Source of the DNA: Anaerobacillus alkalidiazotrophicus
Lineage (GTDB): Bacteria; Bacillota; Bacilli; Bacillales_H; Anaerobacillaceae
Reading direction: 5' to 3'
Length of the DNA: 64,000 bases
NCBI RefSeq assembly: GCF_001866055.1
Contig: NZ_MLQS01000023.1
Coordinates: 35,506 to 99,505, forward strand
Shown: one piece after another, positions 17,676-27,725 of the stretch
How the letters are laid out: each line of letters opens with the position of its first letter
Position numbering within the stretch: position 1 is the first letter of the stretch
Made by a program: the position numbers and the translations under genes
Notes under the pieces: generated by a model
The model's input: the letters and a program-made list of their open reading frames with translations, nothing else
What the model was told of the DNA's origin: nothing
Databases searched by the model: none

Positions 17676-20600
17676 CTAACTCGTTTCTTCCATAGTTGAA
17701 TCTTCTATCATCTTTTTACGGTTAACTTTTCTTGCATCCTCTAATTGCTCTTCTCTTAACTTTAATGAATGATGATATGTTTTTACACGAATTTTTATTG
17801 ACCCTGATGGTTTATTGGCATCAATATCATGAAGAGCTGAATACGGAACATTAGCAGTTCCAGTTATCAAATCGATAATTCCGTACGTAGGTGCATCATG
17901 CCCACATTTAAAACTCGACAAATCTAATAATGCAATGTTTGGGTGCCTTGCTGCAAATTTAGTAGCCCACACTTTTTGAGCACTATTTGAACTGAAATTT
18001 TCTGGCCAAACATCATTAATGTCGAATGGGCTAGTGATTTTTTCAGTTTTCAAATCATCCTGAAAATACTTTGAAACCCACCTCTCGTCTTTTGGTATAG
18101 AGCGCATCGATAAAATTGGAAATCCTTTGACTTGGTATTCCTCTAATACGCGGTGGTTAAGACCTGGATCTGAATGATAAGGGCGCCCAATCATTAAGAT
18201 CGCAAGGCGTCCATTTTTTTCAACATTCTCTAAAATACCTTTACCTTTATCTTCCATTTCCTTATCAAAGGCTTTCATAGCCATAAAACCTTGCTCTACA
18301 GCAAAATTATTTTCGTCCTCTGTTATATTCAATATATCCTCAAATACTTCAAATAGTTGTAATTTCATAAAATTCTTTTCAGCAAAAGTAACAGCAGGAT
18401 CTAAATATTTAATTCCTTTCTCCTTAAAAAAGTCAGTTTCCTTCGTGAAAGCTGCTTTAATAACATTAGGAGAACCACTAACAATAGGGCAACTAGTTGT
18501 ATCCATAATATTATCTAAATAAGTTGGCAAATGTGTTATACAAGGGAAGAAAATATAATCAAACTTATGTTTTTCATGATGCTTTGTGATTAGATTATGA
18601 ACATGGGCTTGGGTAACTTTCGAAGGATAACAAGGATCTACAGACCCATACTTTCCACCCTTCATCCATAAATCTTCACTTGTGTAGTCACTAAAAATTA
18701 AATTTTTCGCATCGATCCCTAGGGTTTTGAAATACGTTCGCCAAAAAGGAGCTGTCGACCATATCCCTAACACTCTTGGCATCCCTATTTTAATTGCTTT
18801 TCTTTTTTTATTTGCCGAAGAATCAGAACGTTGGAAATAACGTTTCACCTTAACCTTTTTCGGCTCTAAAAATGGGATGACTCGTTTTTCAACTTTCAAA
18901 TCTTCAATTTCAGTTTCTGCTGAAGGTAAGTCCTCTGCCTCATAGAAGGACTCAAACATCCGTTTCGCTTCATATTCAACTAAGTTTGGATATGTGACCT
19001 TTAATGCATTTCGTTTTTTTGTTAATTCAATTACAGCTTCTTTATCTTCCACAGTTCCTTTTTCACAACTGAATCCAGAAATATATCTAGCTTTGTTACC
19101 ATCTGGTGTAATCGTATCAATAAACGTACGACTACAATGGTTTGGGCAAAAACGACAAACAGTCGATTGGTCATTTGTTGTCGTATATTTAATATTTAAT
19201 GCTTCATTCAACCCAATGAATGACGAAGAACCTTTTCTCTTAACAACACGTAATGCTTCCATAGCTGCCCCGATCGCACCAGCCTCACCAGTATGAGGAT
19301 TTACAAAAACTTCCGCATCAGGAACTCTTTCTTTGATATAGTCAACTTGCGCTTTCACGGCAGCTAAATTATGTTGAGTTCCACCTTGAAGGACAAACCG
19401 CTTACCTAATTCAGACATTCGCGGAATTTGAACAACATACTGCCAAATGTTTTTCGGTAGTACATATGCAAGACCGGCAAGGAGTTCTTCTTTTGAATAC
19501 CCTTCTTTTTGAAAATTAACACGATCAGTATCCAAAAATACTGCACAACCATAAGAAAATTTCGGTGAAAGATCCGCACGAAATGCATTTTCTGCATATT
19601 CGTGAATTGGGATACCAAATTGATCAGCCATAGCCTGTAACAGCATTCCATTACCTGCAGAGCATTGATTGGATAAGCGGAAATTTCGGATATGGCCATT
19701 CTTTAAAAATAATACTTTTATGTCTTGACCACCAACATCACAAATAACATCGACATCACCACAAAAATGAACTGCACTTTTCATGTGTGCGACAGTTTCG
19801 ACGATATTAACATCTGCATATAAAGTTCTTTCTAAAACATCTGCAGCGTAACCCGTTGCTCCGAAACCAACAATCTCTAAAGTAGCACCATTCTTTTCTG
19901 CTTGCTCCTTTAATAATTTCAATAATTCCTTCGTATCTTGAAGAGGATTTCCTTTTGATAACTGATAGGCCTTGAATAAAACATGTCCATTTTCATCAAT
20001 TAGAACTGCTTTTGATGAAGTTGATCCCCCATCAACACCTAAAATAGCACGAATGGTTTCACCATTAGAAAAATAAGCTGGTTTAAATGGTGGGACTTGA
20101 TATTTCATTTTAAATTGTTCTAACTCATTATTTGTTTTAACTAATGGTGGACCTGCCGACTCACCTAATTTTGCTTTCCTACCAAATAAAATATAGTCTT
20201 TTAAAGATTCAATCCCCTTAAATACTCCAATGTTTCTAGATTCATATAGTCCATAAATAGCAGACCCAAAGGCAGCATAATACTGTGAGTTATCAGGGAC
20301 ATAAATTAGTTCATCAATATCTACATGTTTTGGGTAAGGATATTTTCTTTCATCCCAAACTTCTTTAATTCGTTTTTTCCAACAATCCTGTAAAAACGGC
20401 AAGTATGTATTTGGCCCACCGAGTAAGATTACTTCATGTCTTAGTGTATTTCCTCGACTTAGTACTGATAAGTTTTGCATAACAATTGCATCAGCTAATG
20501 AACACATAATTTCCTTAGCCGGAATCCCTGTTTTCGTCAAGTTAACGATATCAGTTTCAGCAAAGACTCCACATTTAGCTGCTACGTGATGAAGTTTACT

Positions 20601-21098
20601 ATCATCAAAACGAAGTTGCATAACTTCTTCTTCGACCATACCAACTTTAATCATACATTTATCAATTGTCGCACCTGTTCCTGAAGCACATTTATCATTC
20701 ATAGATGTAATGGCGTGTTTTCCACCTGTTTTTTCATTTTCTTTAAAAATAATAATTTTAGCGTCTTGTCCACCTAACTCAACAACGCTACCAGCATTAG
20801 GGTGCAGTTCTTCCACTGCCATTGTTACCGCATTTACCTCTTGTACAAACTTAGCACCTAGTACTTCTGCTAATGGCAGACCACCTGAGCCAGTAGTAAA
20901 TATTCGAACATTATCATTATTTTTAATCTTTAGCTTTTCAATAATTTCTTCTAAAAACTTTAACACTAGTTCAGCTTGCCTAGTGTGATGTCGCTTATAT
21001 TTTGACCAGATTATTTTTTTTGATTTCGGATGTATGACTGTAGCCTTTACCGTTGTTGAGCCTACATCAATACCAATAACAAATTCCTTTCCAGACAT
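17676..21098 (-). CDS. Large acyl-CoA dehydratase activase (two BcrAD/BadFG domains plus DUF2229)
   Basis: A 1140-residue protein. The first ASKHA ATPase domain (about 5-260) carries GIDVGSTTVKATV, GGQDAKI and the cluster Cys in NDKCASGTGATID. The second (about 350-610) carries GVDGGSTSSKAVLID, GGQDIKV and NQCSAGNGML. About 650-700 there is a CRFCPNHCSRT cysteine pair, then a DUF2229-like region with more cysteines. Activases of this family use ATP and an interdomain 4Fe-4S cluster to inject an electron into the partner dehydratase. Its partner is the next gene. Canonical activases are about 260 residues, so this is the long fused form. Confidence 0.86.
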   Translation of the reverse strand: MSGKEFVIGIDVGSTTVKATVIHPKSKKIIWSKYKRHHTRQAELVLKFLEEIIEKLKIKNNDNVRIFTTGSGGLPLAEVLGAKFVQEVNAVTMAVEELHPNAGSVVELGGQDAKIIIFKENEKTGGKHAITSMNDKCASGTGATIDKCMIKVGMVEEEVMQLRFDDSKLHHVAAKCGVFAETDIVNLTKTGIPAKEIMCSLADAIVMQNLSVLSRGNTLRHEVILLGGPNTYLPFLQDCWKKRIKEVWDERKYPYPKHVDIDELIYVPDNSQYYAAFGSAIYGLYESRNIGVFKGIESLKDYILFGRKAKLGESAGPPLVKTNNELEQFKMKYQVPPFKPAYFSNGETIRAILGVDGGSTSSKAVLIDENGHVLFKAYQLSKGNPLQDTKELLKLLKEQAEKNGATLEIVGFGATGYAADVLERTLYADVNIVETVAHMKSAVHFCGDVDVICDVGGQDIKVLFLKNGHIRNFRLSNQCSAGNGMLLQAMADQFGIPIHEYAENAFRADLSPKFSYGCAVFLDTDRVNFQKEGYSKEELLAGLAYVLPKNIWQYVVQIPRMSELGKRFVLQGGTQHNLAAVKAQVDYIKERVPDAEVFVNPHTGEAGAIGAAMEALRVVKRKGSSSFIGLNEALNIKYTTTNDQSTVCRFCPNHCSRTFIDTITPDGNKARYISGFSCEKGTVEDKEAVIELTKKRNALKVTYPNLVEYEAKRMFESFYEAEDLPSAETEIEDLKVEKRVIPFLEPKKVKVKRYFQRSDSSANKKRKAIKIGMPRVLGIWSTAPFWRTYFKTLGIDAKNLIFSDYTSEDLWMKGGKYGSVDPCYPSKVTQAHVHNLITKHHEKHKFDYIFFPCITHLPTYLDNIMDTTSCPIVSGSPNVIKAAFTKETDFFKEKGIKYLDPAVTFAEKNFMKLQLFEVFEDILNITEDENNFAVEQGFMAMKAFDKEMEDKGKGILENVEKNGRLAILMIGRPYHSDPGLNHRVLEEYQVKGFPILSMRSIPKDERWVSKYFQDDLKTEKITSPFDINDVWPENFSSNSAQKVWATKFAARHPNIALLDLSSFKCGHDAPTYGIIDLITGTANVPYSALHDIDANKPSGSIKIRVKTYHHSLKLREEQLEDARKVNRKKMIEDSTMEETS

Positions 21099-21157
21099 AA
21101 TAATCTCCTCTACTTAAATGTTAAAAATATTGTTTAAAAACTACTATGAGTGAATGC

Positions 21158-21212
21158 AATAAAGCTGAACTTCTATCTGTGGGGGGGTTACTGCCCCTTA
21201 AGAGCGGGATAA
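21158..21212. repeat. Repeat family A, internally deleted copy
   Basis: The left end (AATAAAGCTGAACTTC..GTGGGGG) is joined directly to the right end (TACTGCCCCTTAAG..GGGATAAA), with the middle missing. It lies 90 bases before a nearly full copy. Confidence 0.65.
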
Positions 21213-21299
21213 ATAATCATGCTTCCAAAAACCCGAACGTATTTACATATTTTTTCCATGTTCACTCAAACTATTCGCGTACTTTTATAATCAATTAAC

Positions 21300-21509
21300 T
21301 GACCTTTCAATTAGTGGGGAGGTTCCTTCATACCAAATGATTGTTAGCTTGACTTATACCACAGGCATAAGAATACCTAATCATCAGCATTTACTGATGA
21401 AAGTTATTCTATATCGGACCTTTCGGGGCAGTTAATCCCCCACCTAAACTTTCCGATTTTCTTACGTTTTGAGGTGGGGGTCTTACTGCCCCTTAAGAGT
21501 GGGATAAAA
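21300..21509. repeat. Repeat family A, copy 3 (diverged)
   Basis: It has the same three-hairpin arrangement as 10535-10741, with substitutions in the left hairpin that weaken it and a well conserved right half (CCCCCACCTAAAC..GAGGTGGGGGTCTTA). It occupies most of the gap between the activase gene and the next gene (21099-21779), in which I see no coding sequence. Confidence 0.7.
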
Positions 21510-21779
21510 TAAAGCTAACATAAATCTTTCCATAAAAGTATTAAAAATCCTTCAAATCCAATAAAAATGTTGATTTTTATTGGAAATATGGTCGCGCTAC
21601 CTTAACCAACGAATATCTATAGCTGCACATTCTTATTTTGGTTTTATCAACCTTTTAAAGATGGGTAAACTCTTCTTCTGCTTCTCTTAAGCTTTGAGTT
21701 AGGTTTTGTCCTCTTTTACCTCTTTTAATATGCAATAAAAAAGAAGAAAGCACGAAAATGCTCCCCCTAAAATGAAAGA

Positions 21780-22868
21780 TTAATGTAATCCTTTGAATGT
21801 ATTTAATATTTTGTCAATTTCCTTCTTTAGAATCATTTGATCTAATGCATTTTGATAAAGTTCATCTAATAAATGCCCAATATGTTTCGCTTCCTGTAAC
21901 AACTGCGTTCCTTCCTTCATCACTTCTTTATAAGACTCATGTAATAGATCAAATTCCTTCCCATATTTATCCTCAACCGATTGATCCATACATAATTCAA
22001 ACATATCAATTACTTCATCTGTTTCTCTAGTAGGATCGATTATATGCGGGGCAGTGCCGTCCAAAATTGCTACACTTAAAGTAGGAATAATAATCATATC
22101 TAAACTATTAGGATCGAGACCACATGGGAAATACTGAACAGATAAACCTAAATTTTCACCATACTTTGCAATCCTTCTCATGAGCGTGCTTTTTCCACTA
22201 CCCGAGCGCCCTTTAATAATATACCTTTTCTTAATATCTTCAGTAATATTTTCAATATAGTTAATAGGTCCACGAGATGTTCCAGCACCAAAAAATAGCT
22301 GCTTTACAATCAGCTTCTCAGTTTCCTCTCTTACATCATGATATAAGTTCGCTGCAATTTGTGCAATTACCTTATTCGCCTTATCAAAATCCATCGCTGA
22401 AATATATAATTCCTCTTTCTTTTCATGAATTTCTTTCCCTTTCGCGAACTTTGCATACGCTTCTTTATGAAACTGATCATTATCCTTGATTAATTTAAGA
22501 ATAGCTTTTTTATTTACCTCTAATTTTACTCTATCTAATGCCACATCAATATCAAACTCAACTTCAACAAAGTTTTTATACTTTGATTCAACCCCACTTT
22601 TATTACTACCATCAAGAACTGCTATACTCAATTGTGGAATTATAATACCATCTAACAATTCATCATTTGTTGAGTTATGCAACCAATGGACATCTATATT
22701 TTGCTTTTCAAAAATTTCACTAATGTTCTTAAGGACTTTAGATTTTTCGACACGTACACTACCTTTTATGAGAAATATTCTATTGATATCATCTACAACA
22801 TCTCCAACAAATGAAACATAACCTTGACTCGTATTTCCATCTAAAAAATAATGTTTAATACCCATCAT
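21780..22868 (-). CDS. Two-domain P-loop ATPase-like protein (PRK06851-like), one P-loop degenerate
   Basis: 362 residues made of two homologous halves. The second half has an intact Walker A (IKGRSGSGKSTLMRRI) and then FPCGLDPNSLDMIIIP and SVAILDGTAPH. The first half shows the parallel elements (LDGIIIPQLSIAVLDG), but its P-loop reads IKGSVRVEKSKVLKNI and lacks the GxxGxGK pattern. Both halves carry a helix-rich insert. It resembles a Bacillaceae/Clostridia protein annotated only as PRK06851. The function is unknown, and it is a single gene. Confidence 0.65.
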   Translation of the reverse strand: MMGIKHYFLDGNTSQGYVSFVGDVVDDINRIFLIKGSVRVEKSKVLKNISEIFEKQNIDVHWLHNSTNDELLDGIIIPQLSIAVLDGSNKSGVESKYKNFVEVEFDIDVALDRVKLEVNKKAILKLIKDNDQFHKEAYAKFAKGKEIHEKKEELYISAMDFDKANKVIAQIAANLYHDVREETEKLIVKQLFFGAGTSRGPINYIENITEDIKKRYIIKGRSGSGKSTLMRRIAKYGENLGLSVQYFPCGLDPNSLDMIIIPTLSVAILDGTAPHIIDPTRETDEVIDMFELCMDQSVEDKYGKEFDLLHESYKEVMKEGTQLLQEAKHIGHLLDELYQNALDQMILKKEIDKILNTFKGLH

Positions 22869-23072
22869 TTTGACCTCCTAAGTTTAGTCTTTGTAAATTA
22901 TCTTACATAGACAGCTACCTAGTTTTTATATTATGCGATAATCTAACAATCAGTGATAGATATTACAAATCTTTCTTGTTTAGTATCGGCACCTTGTTTT
23001 AGTGCTTACAATATAGTAGGTATTGTATCTTAGTGCAGAGATATGAATGAGGAAATTCATTAAACTTACAAG

Positions 23073-23101
23073 AAAACCCTCATTATTGTAATGAGAGTTT
23101 T
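23073..23101 (-). terminator. Terminator after metA
   Basis: A 13-pair stem (AAAACTCTCATTA with TAATGAGGGTTTT) with a three-base loop, followed on the minus strand by a T-containing stretch. Confidence 0.75.
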
Positions 23102-23113
23102 CCTTCTTCGTAC

Positions 23114-24025
23114 CTATATATTTAAATCGTAAGGAGTTTCTTGATAAACATAATAATTTAACCAATTTGAGAAAATTAAATTAGCATGCGCACGCCAACG
23201 TAGTCTAGGCGCTATAGTAGGATCATTATTAAAAAAATAATTAATTGGACAGGAGATATCTAAACCTTTTTGAATGTCTCGCTCATATTCAACTTTTAAA
23301 GTTGTCGCATCATATTCAAAATGACCAGTAATAAAAATTTGTTTCCCATTTTTTGAAGCAACAATATTTACTCCTGCTTCTTTGGACTCCGATAAAATTT
23401 CTATATCAGGAATTTTATCAATATCCTCTCTCCTTACCTCTGTATACCTTGACTGCGGAACGACATACTCATCGTCAAAGCCTCGTAATAAGTCAACGTG
23501 TGGGTTAGAAATTGTATGTGGAAATACTCCGAAAACTTTTTCCTTCAACATATATTTGGGCACACCATAATGATGATATAAGCCTGCTTGAGCTCCCCAA
23601 CAAATATGTAAAGTAGAAGTAACATTAGAAACCGACCAGTCCATAATATCCTTTAATTCACTCCAATAAGTAACGTCCTCAAATGGAAGATGTTCAATTG
23701 GAGCTCCTGTAATTATCATCCCATCAAACTTTCGATCTTTTATTTCATCAAGAGTTTGATAAAAAGCAGTTAAATGTTTTTTTGATGTGTTTTTTGATTC
23801 ATGTGTATCTGGATGTATGAAAACCACTTCTACTTGCAAAGGTGAATTCCCAAGTAAACGAAGCAGTTGTGTTTCCGTCACTTCTTTAACAGGCATTAAA
23901 TTTAAAATAACAATTTTTAAAGGACGAATATCTTGACTAAAGGCTCTGCTTTCATCCATGACAAATATATTTTCTTTAAGCAAAATTTCCTTTGCTGGTA
24001 ACATATCAGGTATTTTTATAGGCAT
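23114..24025 (-). CDS. metA: Homoserine O-acetyltransferase/succinyltransferase, MetA type
   Basis: 303 residues from ATG 24025. AAGGAGTG lies 11 bases before it, overlapping an alternative GTG start. The catalytic cysteine is C142 in HICWGAQAG, the same number as in E. coli Met[10 protein letters not shown] and the conserved [11 protein letters not shown] near the N-terminus support the family. It activates homoserine for methionine synthesis; many Bacillus MetA enzymes use acetyl-CoA. No SAM riboswitch was recognised in the 150 bases upstream, which is unusual for methionine genes in Bacillus. Confidence 0.92.
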   Translation of the reverse strand: MPIKIPDMLPAKEILLKENIFVMDESRAFSQDIRPLKIVILNLMPVKEVTETQLLRLLGNSPLQVEVVFIHPDTHESKNTSKKHLTAFYQTLDEIKDRKFDGMIITGAPIEHLPFEDVTYWSELKDIMDWSVSNVTSTLHICWGAQAGLYHHYGVPKYMLKEKVFGVFPHTISNPHVDLLRGFDDEYVVPQSRYTEVRREDIDKIPDIEILSESKEAGVNIVASKNGKQIFITGHFEYDATTLKVEYERDIQKGLDISCPINYFFNNDPTIAPRLRWRAHANLIFSNWLNYYVYQETPYDLNI

Positions 24026-24207
24026 ACTAAACGTCACTCCTTCATAAAACTATTCATATTCCAGTATGGATACGATCCATATAACTTCAAATAATATTAA
24101 AGAAGTTACTCTTACTTATTGAACCCTTTTAAATTATTAAGTTATCATGAATTTATAAAATTCGCAATTATTTATTTATTAAATTGAAAAAGTACAGGAG
24201 TGAAAGT

Positions 24208-24873
24208 ATGAAAATACGGTTAGAAATATTATATAAACCAAAACAAGGAACAAATCAATATGAATTATCAACTGATTTTTTACCAATTCAGGAAGCACTT
24301 TTGTTAAGCGAAGATATTGAAAAAACAGGTAGAGCAACAAAAATCAATTATATTGATGAAACTGATACAACGTGGTTGAAGAAACATTTACAAAAATATA
24401 TAAAAAGTTTGAAAGAAGAACCTCATAATATTCTTGTATATTTTGATGGAGGTTACAATGAAGAAAAACGCATGGCAGGTGTAGGTGTAGCCGTATATTT
24501 TGAACAGAATAATAAATATTATCGATTAAGAAAAAATCAGTCGTTAGACCAATTAACTTCAAACAACGAAGCCGAGTTCGCAGCCTTATGGTTGGCTATT
24601 AATGAATTAGAAGGTCTTGGGGTACATCACCTTCCTATTACTATTAAAGGAGATTCGTTAGTGGTCATAAATCAAGCAAAAGGTGAATGGCCATGTTACG
24701 AAGAGGAACATACTCGTTGGTTAGATAGAATCGATGAAAAAATATCAGCATTAGGTCTTACCGTTAGTTACGAATCCATTAATAGAGCTGAAAACAAAGA
24801 AGCTGACAGCTTAGCTTCTCAAGCACTATCTGAAACAAATATTGATGCCACAAGTGAAGTAAAAAAATATTAA
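24208..24873 (+). CDS. RNase HI-like (reverse-transcriptase-associated RNase H fold) protein
   Basis: About 221 residues from ATG 24208, chosen over an upstream TTG because AGGAG lies seven bases before it. The C-terminal 150 residues have the RNase H acids: D in YFDGGY, E in NNEAEF, D in KGDSLVV and D in NKEADSLA. The N-terminal 65 residues are specific to this group. It resembles Bacillus YpeP/YpdQ-type proteins. Nuclease activity is plausible because all four acidic positions are present. It is a single gene with a perfect palindrome downstream. Confidence 0.78.
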   Translation: MKIRLEILYKPKQGTNQYELSTDFLPIQEALLLSEDIEKTGRATKINYIDETDTTWLKKHLQKYIKSLKEEPHNILVYFDGGYNEEKRMAGVGVAVYFEQNNKYYRLRKNQSLDQLTSNNEAEFAALWLAINELEGLGVHHLPITIKGDSLVVINQAKGEWPCYEEEHTRWLDRIDEKISALGLTVSYESINRAENKEADSLASQALSETNIDATSEVKKY

Positions 24874-24990
24874 AAACTTGTCGAAAAGCCAGACCGTTCA
24901 GTTTTGGGAGAGAAAAAGTGAATTCACAAACTAAATAACGGATAATTTCGCATTCAAATTCCATACAAGTTAACATTGTAATTAGCATAC

Positions 24991-25015
24991 AAAACGCACA
25001 GATCTGTGCGTTTTT
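24991..25015 (+). terminator. Terminator after the RNase H-like gene
   Basis: AAAACGCACAGATCTGTGCG is the bulk of a perfect palindrome running directly into TTTTT. Confidence 0.8.
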
Positions 25016-25049
25016 ATCCTGTTTTCTTTTCTTATTGCACTAATGCTCT

Positions 25050-25236
25050 GCTAACGGACACAGTGGACCTTATTTTACCGATTTGATCAAATAATTAGAG
25101 CTATCGGACATGAGGTACGTTATTTCATGAAAATCTGCTATATTTGGTGCTAAATTAAGTAAATAACGAACCTGATGTCCGCTACCCCTTTTAAAATACT
25201 CCTTTGTTCACAAATAACGGCTCTCTTGTCCGATAA
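25050..25236. repeat. Repeat family D, copy 1
   Basis: An intergenic unit with repeated CGGACA/TGTCCG motifs and CGTTATTT/AAATAACG elements. An inverted, very similar copy is at 47655-47842. It has no coding potential. The region 24874-25585 contains only this and the terminator. Confidence 0.7.
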
Positions 25237-25585
25237 ACACCGCTTTTTATATCCAAATAGAGGTGATGGTAGATACAATTAAAGAAAATAGTAAAGTCAT
25301 TAAACAGCAATATTCTTAAACACCCCATTAATTTCTTGTTCTATTTTAGCTTCCGAATAATTAGCAACGCTTTTAGCATATGAAATAAAAGTGGAACATA
25401 AATCTATGTGTCTTGTCTAAACGATTTGCTAAATCCCTTGCTAATTTTAGTATAAAGCTAAACCAAACATTGATATAACAACAAAAAATAGCGTACCATA
25501 TCCTATGTGAATTGGACGCTATTTCTATTGCTAGTTGTTATTTTCTCTCCGAAAACTGAACCCGTTAGCGAAAAGCCAAGTTTTT

Positions 25586-26446
25586 TTATTTCTTTATTCG
25601 AGCTAATAATCTTTTAGCCAACTCGTTATCTATTCGAGTCTCTCCTAGCGGTTGAGTGACTCTACCGTAATCCTCATGATGAAAATCGGACCCGCCTGTT
25701 CGTAATAAGACTACACCTTGTTGTTGTTCGATTTGCTTTACAAGTTGCTCGTAATGATTTTGGACTTCTACATTATGGTCACGGTGATATACCTCAACCC
25801 CATGTAACAATCCTGTTTTTACCCACGTTGAAATTCTATCGTCCAATTTGTAATAAACTGGGTGTGCCAAAATTGCAATCCCTTTTGCAGCTTCAATCCA
25901 TTGAAGAGCTTCTAGCGGAGTCATTTCTCTTTCTTTTTTTACATAACAAGGCTTTCCTTCAGCTAAATACTTGTCAAATGCTTCGGCAACATCGTTTACT
26001 GCCCCCATTTTAACAAGTACTTTAGCAACGTGAGGTCTACCAATACTCCCACCATCTGCTTCTTTTAGAATATCAGCTTCATTCAAATGAATATTAAATC
26101 TTGCAAATTTTTGAACCATTTCCTGCATACGGGTTTTCCTCATTTTTTGTTGCTCACTAAGCATTGATAATAAAGGTTCATAAGTTAGATCAATTCCGTA
26201 ACCTAATATATGAACGCCGATGCCATTCTCTTTCGTAGAAAACTCAATACCATTAATTACGGTAATGCCTAACCTTTCCCCTTCAACTATGGCCTCTTTA
26301 ACACCTGAAACCGTATCATGATCTGTAATTGCTATATACTCTAGTCCTACTTCTTTACACTTTCGAACTAATTCCTTTGGTGAATATCCACCATCCGATG
26401 CAGTTGTATGAAGGTGTAAATCCGTATTCTTTGACTTACTTCCCAT
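25586..26446 (-). CDS. PHP-domain phosphoesterase (TrpH/YciV-like)
   Basis: About 286 residues. The PHP metal-binding motifs are DLHLHTTASDG, ITDHDTVSG, GIEFST, LAHPVYY and GSDFHHEDYG. Relatives include the RNase AM/TrpH phosphatase, which removes phosphate from 3',5'-bisphosphonucleotides or trims RNA 5' ends. Substrate here is inferred from family. The start is uncertain: I chose ATG 26446, with AAAGGATGG before it. ATGs at 26464 and 26485 are in frame. Confidence 0.85.
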   Translation of the reverse strand: MGSKSKNTDLHLHTTASDGGYSPKELVRKCKEVGLEYIAITDHDTVSGVKEAIVEGERLGITVINGIEFSTKENGIGVHILGYGIDLTYEPLLSMLSEQQKMRKTRMQEMVQKFARFNIHLNEADILKEADGGSIGRPHVAKVLVKMGAVNDVAEAFDKYLAEGKPCYVKKEREMTPLEALQWIEAAKGIAILAHPVYYKLDDRISTWVKTGLLHGVEVYHRDHNVEVQNHYEQLVKQIEQQQGVVLLRTGGSDFHHEDYGRVTQPLGETRIDNELAKRLLARIKK

Positions 26447-26488
26447 ATTAACCATCCTTTTCATGTGAAATCCTAAATGTACCATGTA

Positions 26489-26624
26489 GAGAACTCGTTC
26501 TAGCTTCGCTAGAACATCGGAAATTCAGATGGAGCCTCAACTCCACCTGAATGGAAGTTCCCACCTACGCTACACTTAGAGGTGGGGGGTCTATGACCTT
26601 AAGTTCAAATCAGTTTGATTAAAT
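26489..26624. repeat. Repeat family B, copy 1
   Basis: An intergenic unit with three hairpins: TTCTAGC/GCTAGAA, TTCAG.TGGAG/CTCCACCTGAA and CCCACCT/AGGTGGGG. It ends in CCTTAAGTTCAAATCAG. An inverted copy lies at 57862-57993. Its shape parallels repeat family A. Confidence 0.7.
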
Positions 26625-26645
26625 TGTATAGATCATTTATAATCG

Positions 26646-27476
26646 TTATTTCCACCAATCATCATAAATACTGACTGGGCCTTGTCGTTTATGTTCTGTC
26701 ATTTTGTATTTTGCTTCAATCTTATCACTTATTGTAGATGGAATGGTTTTACCCTCTAGGTAATCATCAATGTTTTCATAGGTAAAACCTAACGCAACTT
26801 CGTCGGGTAAGCCAGGTTTATCATCTTCTAAGTCCGCAGTTGGAGCTTTTAAATATAAGTGCTCAGGACAACCTAGATATTTTAAAATCTGCTTCCCTTG
26901 ACGTTTATTTAAGCCATATATCGGAACAATGTCACATGCACCATCTCCATGTTTTGTAAAGAAACCTGTAATAGCTTCTGCAGAGTGATCCGTGCCTACA
27001 ACTAAACATTGATAATGACTAGCAATATCGTATTGTACCTTCATACGTTCCCTCGCTTTTGTATTACCTTTCAGAAAATCACTTAAATAACTACCTGTTG
27101 CTTCTGTAAAAGAGTTCATTGATGCATCTACAGCTGGTTTTATGTTAACAGTTATTGATTTAGTAGGTTGAATAAAAGAAATCGCATCTTGTGCATCTTG
27201 TTCATCTTGCTGTTCTCCATACGGTAGACGTACAGCTATAAATACGTACTCTTTCTTACCATCGCTTTCACTGTTTAGCTCATCTATCGCCATTTTACAT
27301 AGTTTTCCAGTTAGTGTTGAGTCTTGCCCACCAGAAATCCCTAATACATATCCACTTACTCCTGTTTTATGGATATATTGTTTTAAAAATTTAACCCGTT
27401 CTGTTATTTCTGCATTTACATCAATGATTGGTATAACCTTCATATTTGCAATGATAGATTGTTGAATAGTTTTCAT
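26646..27476 (-). CDS. nadE: NAD+ synthetase, ammonia-dependent
   Basis: A 276-residue protein with the ATP-pyrophosphatase P-loop [46 protein letters not shown], and the lid segment [17 protein letters not shown]. The length matches the short, ammonia-using form without a glutaminase domain. It makes NAD+ from nicotinic acid adenine dinucleotide. Single gene. Confidence 0.95.
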   Translation of the reverse strand: MKTIQQSIIANMKVIPIIDVNAEITERVKFLKQYIHKTGVSGYVLGISGGQDSTLTGKLCKMAIDELNSESDGKKEYVFIAVRLPYGEQQDEQDAQDAISFIQPTKSITVNIKPAVDASMNSFTEATGSYLSDFLKGNTKARERMKVQYDIASHYQCLVVGTDHSAEAITGFFTKHGDGACDIVPIYGLNKRQGKQILKYLGCPEHLYLKAPTADLEDDKPGLPDEVALGFTYENIDDYLEGKTIPSTISDKIEAKYKMTEHKRQGPVSIYDDWWK

Positions 27477-27568
27477 TTATAATCCTCCAAATTTTTCTTA
27501 TGTCCCTATAGTTTACCACTTCCTGAAAATAAGCACATAAAAAAAGTAAATTTTACTAACAAATTTAT

Positions 27569-27708
27569 AAGAAAAGCGCAAGCGCCTTGGTCACGAGCGA
27601 TAGGCACTGGAAGACCTTTGACAGAAGCCGCTCTTTGGCTTCCGAAAAGGTCTGAAGTGACCAAGCTCGTAGGCGCTGGAGCTAGACAGCTTCCAAGTTA
27701 GAAATTTT
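27569..27708. repeat. Repeat family C, copy 2
   Basis: AAGCGCAAGCGCCTTGGTCACG and CTGAAGTGACCAAG..AGGCGCTGGAGCTAGACA pair to form a long imperfect hairpin. Confidence 0.75.
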
Positions 27709-27725
27709 ATGCTTTCTTACCTTTT

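Noticed and set aside
18994..19296. 100-codon plus-strand frame inside the activase gene
   Set aside because: It is a shadow of the strong minus-strand coding region with clear protein motifs.
24038..24183. SAM (S-box) riboswitch upstream of metA
   Set aside because: None of the conserved S-box segments could be found in the interval.
25050..25236. CRISPR-like reading of the CGGACA repeats
   Set aside because: Spacing is irregular, units are few and imperfectly palindromic, and no cas gene is present.
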